Origin: Candidatus Delongbacteria bacterium | GTDB lineage: Bacteria > Bacteroidota > Bacteroidia > Bacteroidales > ML635J-15 | Length of the DNA: 15,155 bases | Assembly (NCBI GenBank): GCA_027858215.1 | Contig: JAQIDD010000316.1 | Coordinates: 1 to 15,155, forward strand | Direction: 5' to 3' | Shown here: in pieces, positions 8,139 to 15,129 of the stretch | How the letters are laid out: every line of letters starts with the position of its first letter | Position numbering within the stretch: the first letter of the stretch is position 1 | Position numbers and translations under genes: made by a program | The notes under the pieces: model-generated | Seen by the model: the letters and a program-made list of their open reading frames with translations, nothing else | Told to the model about the DNA's origin: nothing | Database searches by the model: none

Positions 8139-8972
8139 ATGAACATTGAACAACTTTTTCAAAGCATCAAAGAAAAAAAATCATTTCTTTGCGTTGGACT
8201 TGATACGGATATCAATAAAATACCACCTCATCTAAAACACAGAGATGACCCTGTCTTTGATTTTAACAAGGCAATTGTAAATGCCACTGCACCCTATACC
8301 ATTGCATATAAACCAAACCTGGCTTTTTATGAAAGTCTGGGAGCCTCAGGCCTGATCTCTCTCGAAAAAACAATAAAATTTATCCGTAATAATTTCCCTG
8401 GTCTCTTTGTCATTGCGGATGCAAAACGGGGAGATATCGGAAACACATCGGCCCTGTATGCACGTGCATTTTTTGATAAAATGGATTTTGACGCCGTTAC
8501 TGTAGCACCATACATGGGAAAAGATTCGGTTGCTCCATTTTTGGGCTTTGATGACAAATATGTCATTCTCCTCGCACTGACATCGAATCCCGGTGCCGGT
8601 GATTTTCAATATCACAGTGATGGCACAGATAAATTATATGAAAAAGTGTTGAAAACATCCTTACAATGGGCTGATAAGGATTCCATGATGTATGTTGTGG
8701 GAGCTACCCGTGCCAAGATGTTGGCAGATATCAGAAAAATAATTCCCGAACATTTTTTGCTTGTTCCGGGTGTGGGAGCCCAGGGGGGAAGCCTTGAAGA
8801 GGTGGCGAAATATGGGATGAACAAACAATGTGGACTGATCGTAAATTCTTCGCGTGGAATTATTTATGCCGGAAATGATGAGGATTTTGCAAATGCCGCA
8901 AAAGAAAAAGCATGTGAAATGCAACAGGCAATGAAAAAATTGCTGATCAGTGCCGGCCTTGTTAGCGCATAA
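8139..8972 (+). CDS. pyrF: Orotidine 5'-phosphate decarboxylase
   Basis: PyrF decarboxylates OMP to UMP, the last step of de novo pyrimidine synthesis. The 277-residue product belongs to the longer subfamily rather than the shorter E. coli-like one. The active-site motif DAKRGDIGNT is present with Asp94, Lys96 and Asp99. The N-terminal FLCVGLDTD strand and a C-terminal phosphate-loop region (LLVPGVGAQGG, then VNSSRGIIYAG) complete the TIM-barrel signatures. It is the last gene of the purM-prfA-pyrF run and faces a convergent gene 72 bp away. No separate promoter is seen in the 17-nt gap before it. Confidence 0.95.
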   Translation: MNIEQLFQSIKEKKSFLCVGLDTDINKIPPHLKHRDDPVFDFNKAIVNATAPYTIAYKPNLAFYESLGASGLISLEKTIKFIRNNFPGLFVIADAKRGDIGNTSALYARAFFDKMDFDAVTVAPYMGKDSVAPFLGFDDKYVILLALTSNPGAGDFQYHSDGTDKLYEKVLKTSLQWADKDSMMYVVGATRAKMLADIRKIIPEHFLLVPGVGAQGGSLEEVAKYGMNKQCGLIVNSSRGIIYAGNDEDFANAAKEKACEMQQAMKKLLISAGLVSA

Positions 8973-8983
8973 CTCTTGAATTC

Positions 8984-9013
8984 AAAAAAAAGCAGTGATG
9001 AAATACCACTGCT
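8984..9013 (-). terminator. Intrinsic terminator for the minus-strand T9SS gene
   Basis: Read on the minus strand, a 7-bp stem (AGCAGTG / CACTGCT, arms 9013-9007 and 8997-8991) with a 9-nt loop runs into eight T residues (8991-8984). It follows the stop of the minus-strand gene at 9045. On the plus strand the same hairpin has only a weak T-rich follow-up, so it may stop pyrF transcripts only partly. Confidence 0.7.
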
Positions 9014-9044
9014 GAATATTTATTAAGATGTATAGTACGTTCTG

Positions 9045-9800
9045 TTACCTTGATTTCATTAAACGTACGGTTTCTTTTTTCCCATGCAGTTCCAGTGAAA
9101 AAATATAGGTGCCTGCATTAAGCGAATTTCCCGTGAAGTCAAAACGGTTGTTTCCGGGATAAGCCATCTTTTCTTCCTTGTAAAGCAATTTACCCAGAAT
9201 GTTATAAACCCTTAGTGTTGCAATGCCTTTGGATCCGGTTTCAAAATTAATGCTTGTTTGATATTTAAAGGGATTGGGATATGCTTGCACCACCTCAAAA
9301 TTGTGATTTAAACTTTTAATACTGCCTTCGTCATCAACAACGATCATTATTGAAGTATCATCCACTTGTTGATCATGAGGATAGGGGCCATATCCAACAT
9401 CAACATAAGGTGTGATGTACAAAATCAGTTGGAAACTACCTGTTTCTTCAGGGATCCCATAAATCTCAACGCAATAATGGGAATCGGGATCTGTGACCAA
9501 AAATTCTTCCACATTTTTACCCCAGTTTAGGCCTTGTGGCATGTTAACAACTGAATCAATGATGATGGAATAAATAATCGGTAAATCTTCATATTCGGCA
9601 GGGGGAATAATGGTTACAGTTTGTGTATAATACTCATTCAAATGGGCAGCGGGAAATGTATCCGGTTCAACCTGGCCGGGATTTGCTGTATCAACAATGG
9701 TTGTGTCAGGTGTGCAATCCACTATTACTTGTGAGTAAGCCAAATGATTAAACACAAACAAAAGTCCAAACGACAGAAATATAAAGCCAATATTTTTCAT
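9045..9800 (-). CDS. Small secreted protein with T9SS type A sorting domain, function unknown
   Basis: The preferred start gives 251 residues: signal peptide MKNIGFIFLSFGLLFVFNHL ending near AYSQ, then one Ig-like beta domain (about residues 30-155) with the pattern YYTQTVTIIPP ... MPQGLNWG ... CVEIYGIPEETGSFQLILYI. A Por secretion tail follows (about residues 170-251), recognised by VVQAYPNPF, LRVYNILGKLLY, LNAGTYIFSLEL and a closing KKETVRLMKSR. This tail normally sends a protein through T9SS. Apart from the single Ig-like domain there is no enzymatic or binding module, so the role is unknown. An in-frame ATG 9 nt upstream (9809) is possible. The 9800 start is preferred because MKN opens a typical signal peptide and the likely -7 box at 9827-9834 would leave almost no leader for the upstream one. 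Confidence 0.82.
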   Translation of the reverse strand: MKNIGFIFLSFGLLFVFNHLAYSQVIVDCTPDTTIVDTANPGQVEPDTFPAAHLNEYYTQTVTIIPPAEYEDLPIIYSIIIDSVVNMPQGLNWGKNVEEFLVTDPDSHYCVEIYGIPEETGSFQLILYITPYVDVGYGPYPHDQQVDDTSIMIVVDDEGSIKSLNHNFEVVQAYPNPFKYQTSINFETGSKGIATLRVYNILGKLLYKEEKMAYPGNNRFDFTGNSLNAGTYIFSLELHGKKETVRLMKSR

Positions 9801-9826
9801 GATGTGCATTTTTTAGATTTCATGTT

Positions 9827-9834
9827 CAAATATA
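9827..9834 (-). promoter_or_regulatory. -7 promoter box (TATATTTG)
   Basis: The minus strand reads TATATTTG, an exact TAnnTTTG match, 26 nt before the ATG at 9800. No good TTTG lies 19 nt upstream (the bases there read CTGG), so the -33 element is weak. The identical octamer precedes the T9SS gene at 12301. Confidence 0.4.
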
Positions 9835-9897
9835 ATAAACATATTGTAACTAACCAGTGTACAAAAAAAATAAATGTATCTCAATAAATCTAAACAT

Positions 9898-9983
9898 TCA
9901 CCGCAAAGACGGAGACCTGCCTGTCGCTCGCCTGCCAGTATCGGCTGGTAACCCGGACGGGCAGGGCAGACAGGGACGCAAGG
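9898..9983 (-). repeat. Dispersed repeat (TTTGCGGTGA type) split by a GC-rich palindromic segment
   Basis: On the minus strand the right end reads CCTTGCGTC (9983-9975) and the left end reads CTCCGTCTTTGCGGTGA (9914-9898). These are the two halves of the repeat seen intact at 1910-1934. Between them lie about 60 nt of GC-rich dyad sequence containing CCTGCCTGTC (9916-9925), CCTGCC (9931-9936) and GGCAGG (9960-9965). The inner part resembles the CCTGCCTG-type hairpin at 10122. Confidence 0.5.
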
Positions 9984-10121
9984 TTTTAAAATTTATTTAC
10001 CCATCTGTTAACATCATAAACTGATAGTGCCTAGACAGTTAATAAGGGTTAACACTGGTTAACTTTTTAGGTAATGCAATTCGCATTTATAACTGTAATC
10101 CAAGCATCTTTTTCCCATTTC

Positions 10122-10141
10122 CCTGCCTGCTGTCAGGCAGG
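10122..10141. repeat. CCTGCCTG palindromic hairpin repeat
   Basis: A perfect 8-bp stem CCTGCCTG (10122-10129) and CAGGCAGG (10134-10141) with loop CTGT, in AT-rich intergenic DNA. It shares the CCTGCCTG core with the GC-rich segment inside 9916-9965. No T-tract follows on either strand, so it is better called a repeat than a terminator. Confidence 0.6.
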
Positions 10142-10207
10142 CCTGGGTCCTAGCGTCTCGAAGCAATTGTATGCACTTGAATAGTTACACCATTTTTAAC
10201 GTGTAGT

Positions 10208-11167
10208 TTATTTATCCGTATTATCAGGGAAAAAATTTGATACATCCAAGTTACCCCCGGAAACAATCATGCCGACACGTTTGTTGCGAAACATTGCTTT
10301 GTGTTCCAATATGATGGCAAAAGGAACGGCAGCACTAGGCTCAACCACGATTTTCATTCGTTCCATAATGAGTTTCATCGCCAACACAATGTTTTCTTCA
10401 GTGCATGTTAATATATCATCCAGGTGAGTTGATAATATCGAAAAAGTAAGATCACTTAGTGATGTCAGCAGGCCATCGGCAATGGTTTTGGGTTGCACAG
10501 AGGGAATAAGTTTTTTGCTGTACAATGATTGTTGTGCATCCGAAGCCCCGGCCGGCTCTGCTCCTATGAGTGTTATGCCGGGGTTGATGTGTTTTGTTGC
10601 TATGGCGGTGCCGCTCATGAGGCCGCCACCGCCAACCGGAGCCATAACAACATCCAGCCCAGGTTGTATTTTAAGCAGCTCCAACGCTGCTGTTCCCTGT
10701 CCTGCAATGATATCGGGATGATTGTAGGGATGTATAAAATGAGCTCCGGTAGCATTTTGAACCTCCTTAAGTTTTTCTTCCCTGGCTTCCAGTGTTGAAT
10801 AGCAGAAAAACACATCAGCTCCATAATTCCTGACAGCCTCCACTTTATTGCGAGGAGCAGATTCAGGCATAACAACATAGGCTTTTGTTCCCGCTTGTGC
10901 CGCTGCCAAAGCCAATGCCTGTGCGTGATTTCCTGAAGAATGAGTGCATACACCCTGACGGAGTGCTTCAGGATTTAATTTCAATATGGCATTGGTGGCC
11001 CCCCTGTACTTAAATGCCCCTGCTTTTTGAAAATTTTCACATTTGAAATAAAGATGGCAGCCGCTTAGTTCATTTAACATTGATGACTGCATTACCGGTG
11101 TCTCAAGTATCCGGTGATTGATCCGGCTTTTTGCTTGTCTAATGTCAGAATATGCTGGTGCTTCCAT
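10208..11167 (-). CDS. PLP-dependent serine/threonine dehydratase or serine racemase family enzyme
   Basis: The product has 319 residues of fold-type II PLP enzyme without a C-terminal ACT domain, so it is not the long feedback-regulated IlvA. The PLP Schiff-base lysine is Lys53 (FQKAGAFKYRGA). The substrate loop is SSGNH at 77-81 (THSSGNHAQALALAA), the phosphate-binding glycine loop is residues 179-182 (PVGGGGLMSG), and Ser303 in SGGNLD would contact the PLP ring nitrogen. E204, A208 and D210 (EPAGASD) match the spacing of the divalent-cation site of eukaryotic serine racemase. Likely activities are threonine/serine deamination to 2-oxo acids, serine racemisation or threo-3-hydroxyaspartate dehydration; sequence alone does not decide. 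It starts 3 nt after the yraN stop codon, so the two genes are translationally close and share a transcript. Confidence 0.88.
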   Translation of the reverse strand: MEAPAYSDIRQAKSRINHRILETPVMQSSMLNELSGCHLYFKCENFQKAGAFKYRGATNAILKLNPEALRQGVCTHSSGNHAQALALAAAQAGTKAYVVMPESAPRNKVEAVRNYGADVFFCYSTLEAREEKLKEVQNATGAHFIHPYNHPDIIAGQGTAALELLKIQPGLDVVMAPVGGGGLMSGTAIATKHINPGITLIGAEPAGASDAQQSLYSKKLIPSVQPKTIADGLLTSLSDLTFSILSTHLDDILTCTEENIVLAMKLIMERMKIVVEPSAAVPFAIILEHKAMFRNKRVGMIVSGGNLDVSNFFPDNTDK

Positions 11168-11170
11168 GAT

Positions 11171-11533
11171 TTACGCTTCAGGGATGATGGCTGATTCATA
11201 ATGTTCTAAGGTAGGAGCATTGTTTTTATCCAACAACACCGTAATTACATCAAAACGTATCTCCTCATCCCGGTCGTGAATGTCAACATAAGCATTGAGA
11301 GCTTGCAAAAGAAATGACTTTTTTCGTTTTGTAATTGCCCGTGTGGGATGCTCGAGGCAGGTATCCTGTCGAGCTTTGACTTCAACAAACACAAGCATAT
11401 CGTTGTATTCACATATCAGGTCTATTTCTTTATTACCAAACTGCCAGTTCCTTTCTATGATACGATAACCAAGAGAAGCCAAATAATCAGCAGCCATGTT
11501 TTCGCCCATTTTGCCAAATTCCCTCGAATTCAT
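11171..11533 (-). CDS. YraN/UPF0102 family nuclease-like protein
   Basis: A 120-residue protein with the full YraN family pattern: MGENMAADYLASLGYRIIER, then N..FGNKEIDLI, then LVFVEVKAR. The charged residues Glu36, Asp38, Glu51 and Lys53 have the E-x-D ... E-x-K arrangement of restriction-endonuclease-like folds, and the family is usually predicted to bind or cut nucleic acid. Its biological role is not settled. Length is normal for the family. It starts 24 nt after the T9SS gene upstream and ends 3 nt before the PLP-enzyme gene. No promoter is visible in the 24-nt gap, so it may be transcribed from the promoter near 12326. Confidence 0.9.
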   Translation of the reverse strand: MNSREFGKMGENMAADYLASLGYRIIERNWQFGNKEIDLICEYNDMLVFVEVKARQDTCLEHPTRAITKRKKSFLLQALNAYVDIHDRDEEIRFDVITVLLDKNNAPTLEHYESAIIPEA

Positions 11534-11557
11534 TTAATAATGTTCGTATGATATGTT

Positions 11558-12301
11558 TTAACGAATGATCAGTTTTTGTGTGTCTGTTATCGTTCCGTCA
11601 ATAATGTAGCGGAAGATATATGAGCCTTTCGGCAAAGCTGTAAGGTTTATGCTTACCGTTCCTTTATCATAACAGGTAAAGTCTTTTATTTGCTTCCCGA
11701 TAATATCATACATGATCACTTTCAATTCACTGCCGGCCGGCAAATCATAATCTATGGCAGTGTGTTCTTTTGCAGGATTTGGATACACATCGCTTACTTT
11801 GATGTTTGATGATTTGTCTTCTATGCCGGTTGGCTCTGCTGTGTATTGTATGGTTAATGATACTGAGTCAGAAGGATTATTGATGTCAAATGCCGTGTAC
11901 CTGATTGTTGAAGTGCCTTCATTGCCCATACAGTGATAATGCGTATCAAAATCATCTGCTGATGCACCAGCCGTCAGTGTAACTGCTACTGGTGAAATCA
12001 TTGTCGTACTGCTGAGGCATGTTCCGTTCCAACAAAAATCATTGGCTGTGCCCGTTACAATATTGACGTAATATTTTTTTACCTTAACGTCCATGCTTTG
12101 ATCACCATCGTTTAACACCGTAAAGTGTGCTTCAATTGTGCCATACTGCTGTTCAACAGAGCCAGTATAAAATAGTGTCGAGTCCGATACATCTGCATTA
12201 CCATCATCTTCATGTAAAATCTTAAGTTCCTGTGATACTGAAAGATTAGCTTGAAGTAAGATAAGCATCCCAAGCAAAAATGGTAAAATATGTTTCATCA
12301 T
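11558..12301 (-). CDS. Small secreted protein with T9SS type A sorting domain, function unknown
   Basis: The chosen start gives 247 residues: signal peptide MMKHILPFLLGMLILLQANL ending near SVSQ, a single beta-rich domain (about 25-160) and a Por secretion tail (about 170-247; VSDVYPNPAKEHTAIDY, KVIMYDIIGKQI, LPKGSYIFRYI, TQKLIIR). The middle domain has a close Cys pair (C90 and C95, in FCWNGTC) and a third Cys at 124 (DTHYHCMGNEGTSTIRY), possibly a disulfide or metal site. I do not recognise a function. The frame extends upstream to 12328, but that ATG would lie inside the likely -7 box (12326-12333), so ATG 12301 (or 12298) is preferred. The stop lies 24 nt before yraN. Confidence 0.84.
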   Translation of the reverse strand: MMKHILPFLLGMLILLQANLSVSQELKILHEDDGNADVSDSTLFYTGSVEQQYGTIEAHFTVLNDGDQSMDVKVKKYYVNIVTGTANDFCWNGTCLSSTTMISPVAVTLTAGASADDFDTHYHCMGNEGTSTIRYTAFDINNPSDSVSLTIQYTAEPTGIEDKSSNIKVSDVYPNPAKEHTAIDYDLPAGSELKVIMYDIIGKQIKDFTCYDKGTVSINLTALPKGSYIFRYIIDGTITDTQKLIIR

Positions 12302-12325
12302 GTGTGGTTTTAGTTTGATATTGAT

Positions 12326-12333
12326 CAAATATA
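12326..12333 (-). promoter_or_regulatory. -7 promoter box (TATATTTG)
   Basis: The minus strand reads TATATTTG, an exact TAnnTTTG match, 24 nt before the ATG at 12301. No clear TTTG lies 17-22 nt further upstream. The gap 12302-12544 is divergent, with this box serving the minus strand and another promoter (12497-12528) serving the plus strand. No other structure was seen in that gap. Confidence 0.4.
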
Positions 12334-12496
12334 AATATTATTTTTACAAGATGGTTATTCATCCATATTAAGTTGTAAAGATTATAAACGATAACAATAT
12401 TTTAACAACTTTGTTCAACCTTGTATTAAACCAGTGAAGAAATGTGTTGTCTAAAATCATATTTTGGTTAATCAAACGTTTAAATGTGATATCTGC

Positions 12497-12528
12497 TTTG
12501 TCAGATAAAGAAGAACTTGTAATTTTTG
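12497..12528 (+). promoter_or_regulatory. Probable promoter of the TonB-dependent-receptor-like gene
   Basis: TTTG at 12497-12500, a 19-nt spacer, then TAATTTTTG (12520-12528), the TAnnTTTG consensus with one extra base. Transcription would start near 12535, leaving a leader of about 10 nt before the ATG at 12545. No Shine-Dalgarno sequence is present. Confidence 0.4.
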
Positions 12529-12544
12529 AATAAATTTTCATGTC

Positions 12545-15061
12545 ATGATAAAATACAAATCCATTGTTTTCCTTGTAAGTTTATTCATCTCTGCAAGCGT
12601 GTTCCTGCCACGACAGGCAAGTGCACAGGGGGAACATCCCGGAGGCCGTCCAAATGGAGATTTTGCAGGTAAAGGTGGAGCTATAAAGGTAAAAGTCATT
12701 GATAAAACAACTTCAGGACTGGTTGAATATGCCAGTATTGTAGTGTATTCTGTAAAAGATTCCAGTTTGGTTACAGGTGGTGTATCCGACTCCAAAGGAG
12801 TAGCTTTCATCACACAAATCCCTTTTGGGAACTATTACGTTGATATAGATTTTATCGGGTATATCAAGCAGCGTAAAGAAAACATTGAAATCACTGAAAG
12901 CAAGCGGTTTGTTGATCTGGGGACCGTTAAATTGCCTCAGGCAGCGGAAGTGCTTCAGGATGTGGAAGTGGCTGCTGACAGGAAACACATTGACTATAAG
13001 ATTGATAAAAAAATTGTTAATGTAAGTCAGGACATCACATCATCCGGAGGCAGCGCTGTGGATGCATTGGAGAATGTTCCATCCATACAAACGGACATTG
13101 AAGGCAATGTTCAATTGAGAGGAAGTTCAAGTTTTACAGTACTTATTGACGGGAAACCAACACCTCTCGATGGCAGTGAAGCACTGCAGCAAATTCCGGC
13201 CAGTAGCATTGAAAACATTGAAATCATCACAAATCCTTCTGCAAAGTTTGACCCCGATGGTACAGCGGGTATTATTAATGTCATCATGAAAGAAAATCAG
13301 AAACAGGGAGTGAATGGAAATTTTAACCTGTCGTATGGTTCATTCAATGCGTTTAATGGTGATTTTCTTGTCAATGCACGTACCGGTAAATTTAATTTTT
13401 TTGTAAGCGGAAGTTACCGTGATGGCAAACGTAAATCCGAAACCGAATCACTGCGGGCAACTTTCTCAGATTCTACCTTTGTCAATGATGTTGAAGGAGA
13501 GGGGGAATTTCAACACAAAGGCTATGATGCACGTGTTGGAGCAGATTATTTCCTTACGGACAAGGATATTTTTACCATCTCCGGAGAGTATGGTAACCGT
13601 GGTTTTGAGCGTAGCGGGGTAAGTAATTACGACCAGTTTACAACGGATATTACAGAACGCCCCTTTGATGATCCCTCTGTAGATCATACTTATTACATCA
13701 ACCAAAGCGGATTTTCGGTAAGCAGTGATTATATCAGCGGGGACCTTAACTATCAGCATAAGTTCAATGATGAAGGCCATGATTTACAGGCATATGTTTA
13801 TTACAGCAGTGTGGTTACTGATGAAACATCTGGTTTTGAGCAGGAATATACCAACAATGAATTTGAAGTCCTCGATAGTGTTACTCCGGTTAAGGAACGT
13901 TCCATCCAGGATGGTGAAAACACCCGTTTCCGGGCAAAACTGGATTATACATACCCGTTTTCCGAACACGGAAAATTTGAAGCCGGTTACCAATTTAGGA
14001 ACCGCATCGGCCTGACAGATTATAACTATGAAGTCTGTGATGAAGGCACATTCATTGATGACAGTTCCCAATTCAACGATGTTGACTTTAACCGGCAGGT
14101 TCAGTCTGCATACTCTACCTATACCAACCGGCTGGGAAAATTTGATTTTATGCTTGGGCTGCGTTTGGAATATACCAACAGGTTATTCATCAGCAACATC
14201 ATGAACAACGAATGGACATACAGTAAACTTGACTATTTCCCCAGCTTGCATGTTTCACGTAAACTCGCCTGGGATATACAATTGCAGGCCAGCTATACCC
14301 GACGTATCCGCAGGCCACGGCCATGGTTCCTGGATCCGTTTCGCTCTAAAATGGATGAATACAATTACCGTGAAGGAAATCCTGGCCTCGAACCTGCCTA
14401 TATTGATTCTTATGAATTAAATGCTCAAAAGCGATTTGGAAAACATTTTGTAGCACTTGAAACGTTTTATCGCCAAACGCACAATAAATTTGAACACATT
14501 ACCCGTGTGGATTCCATGAATCCCGATATATTGATAAGTAGCTTTGATAATGTAGGGTCCGATGAATCTTACGGACTGGAAATGATGGGTAATTTTAATT
14601 TTGCAACATGGTGGAATCTCAATATCACGGCGGATATTTACAGGTATTCGCTTGATGCTATGATTGAGGGAACATCCACTCAAAAAAGCACAATTACATA
14701 CAGCGGACGTTTAAACAATACATTCAAAATTCCCAAAACAAATACCAGGTTTCAAATATTTGGGATGTACCGAAGCCCGTCTGTTACCGCACAGGGAGAA
14801 CGCGGCTCTTTCTTTATGGTCAATGCTGCTGTAAAACAAAGTTTCCTGGATCGCAAACTGTCTGTGATGTTTAGCCTGGATGATGTGCTGGGAACAATGA
14901 AACACCACAGGGAGAGTTATACAGATTATTTTTACAGTTACCATGAATTTGACATGATATCCCCAACCTTCAAAATTACGGTATCCTATATACTGAATGA
15001 TTTTGAGCGCAGAAACGAAGAACACGATGCTGTGGAAATTGAAAATGACTCCATGATGTAA
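12545..15061 (+). CDS. TonB-dependent-receptor-like outer-membrane beta-barrel protein
   Basis: The product has 838 residues. A signal peptide (MIKYKSIVFLVSLFISASVF, ending near ASA-Q, about residue 27) is followed by a Gly-rich stretch and a CarboxypepD-regulatory-like domain (about 47-130; GLVEYASIVVYSVKD ... PFGNYYVDIDFIGY). Next come a plug domain (about 155-250; DALENVPSIQTDIEGNVQLR, VLIDGKPTPLDG, ENIEIITNPSAKFDPDGTAG) and a large beta-barrel with many aromatic-rich strands (about 255-815), of the outer-membrane beta-barrel 3 type. No obvious TonB box was seen and no SusD-like partner lies nearby, so a SusC-type glycan role is not supported. The substrate is unknown. An ATG at 12540 is closed at once by TGA, so 12545 is the start. 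The charged tail after the last strand (FERRNEEHDAVEIENDSMM) would extend past the barrel. Confidence 0.88.
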   Translation: MIKYKSIVFLVSLFISASVFLPRQASAQGEHPGGRPNGDFAGKGGAIKVKVIDKTTSGLVEYASIVVYSVKDSSLVTGGVSDSKGVAFITQIPFGNYYVDIDFIGYIKQRKENIEITESKRFVDLGTVKLPQAAEVLQDVEVAADRKHIDYKIDKKIVNVSQDITSSGGSAVDALENVPSIQTDIEGNVQLRGSSSFTVLIDGKPTPLDGSEALQQIPASSIENIEIITNPSAKFDPDGTAGIINVIMKENQKQGVNGNFNLSYGSFNAFNGDFLVNARTGKFNFFVSGSYRDGKRKSETESLRATFSDSTFVNDVEGEGEFQHKGYDARVGADYFLTDKDIFTISGEYGNRGFERSGVSNYDQFTTDITERPFDDPSVDHTYYINQSGFSVSSDYISGDLNYQHKFNDEGHDLQAYVYYSSVVTDETSGFEQEYTNNEFEVLDSVTPVKERSIQDGENTRFRAKLDYTYPFSEHGKFEAGYQFRNRIGLTDYNYEVCDEGTFIDDSSQFNDVDFNRQVQSAYSTYTNRLGKFDFMLGLRLEYTNRLFISNIMNNEWTYSKLDYFPSLHVSRKLAWDIQLQASYTRRIRRPRPWFLDPFRSKMDEYNYREGNPGLEPAYIDSYELNAQKRFGKHFVALETFYRQTHNKFEHITRVDSMNPDILISSFDNVGSDESYGLEMMGNFNFATWWNLNITADIYRYSLDAMIEGTSTQKSTITYSGRLNNTFKIPKTNTRFQIFGMYRSPSVTAQGERGSFFMVNAAVKQSFLDRKLSVMFSLDDVLGTMKHHRESYTDYFYSYHEFDMISPTFKITVSYILNDFERRNEEHDAVEIENDSMM

Positions 15062-15097
15062 TGTAAATGGTAATTTTTTAAATAAATTTTATTTTCT

Positions 15098-15129
15098 ATT
15101 GCCCGGAAAATAAAATATATCTATATTTG
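15098..15129 (+). promoter_or_regulatory. Probable promoter for a gene beyond the right edge
   Basis: ATTG at 15098-15101, a 20-nt spacer, then an exact TAnnTTTG (TATATTTG, 15122-15129) followed by CAACC. The spacing and the C-rich bases after the box fit strong promoters of this phylum. The gene it would serve starts outside the window. Confidence 0.5.

Larger units (their letters stand above)
9810..10207. other. Gene-free interval with GC-rich dyad repeats
   Basis: About 400 bp between the 3' end of the PLP-enzyme gene and the 5' end of the small T9SS gene, without a supportable gene. It contains a promoter box (9827-9834), an interrupted dispersed repeat (9898-9983), three GTTAAC palindromes (10007, 10048, 10058; the last two as GGTTAAC repeats 10 nt apart) and a CCTGCCTG/CAGGCAGG hairpin (10122-10141). 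No clear terminator for the minus-strand gene ending at 10208 was found; a 5-bp TACAC/GTGTA dyad just downstream lacks a T-tract. Confidence 0.6.

Noticed and set aside
9798..9823. A nine-codon upstream frame (ATG at 9823, minus strand) overlapping the T9SS gene start
   Set aside because: Its ATG is only a few bases past the -7 box, so it probably lies before the transcription start.
10122..10141. CCTGCCTG hairpin as a transcription terminator
   Set aside because: The stem is good but no T-tract follows on either strand, and the same core occurs in another intergenic repeat.
12545..15061. SusC-type glycan importer (polysaccharide utilisation locus)
   Set aside because: No SusD-like lipoprotein, glycoside hydrolase or SusC-style plug signature is present; the barrel fits the generic outer-membrane beta-barrel 3 family.
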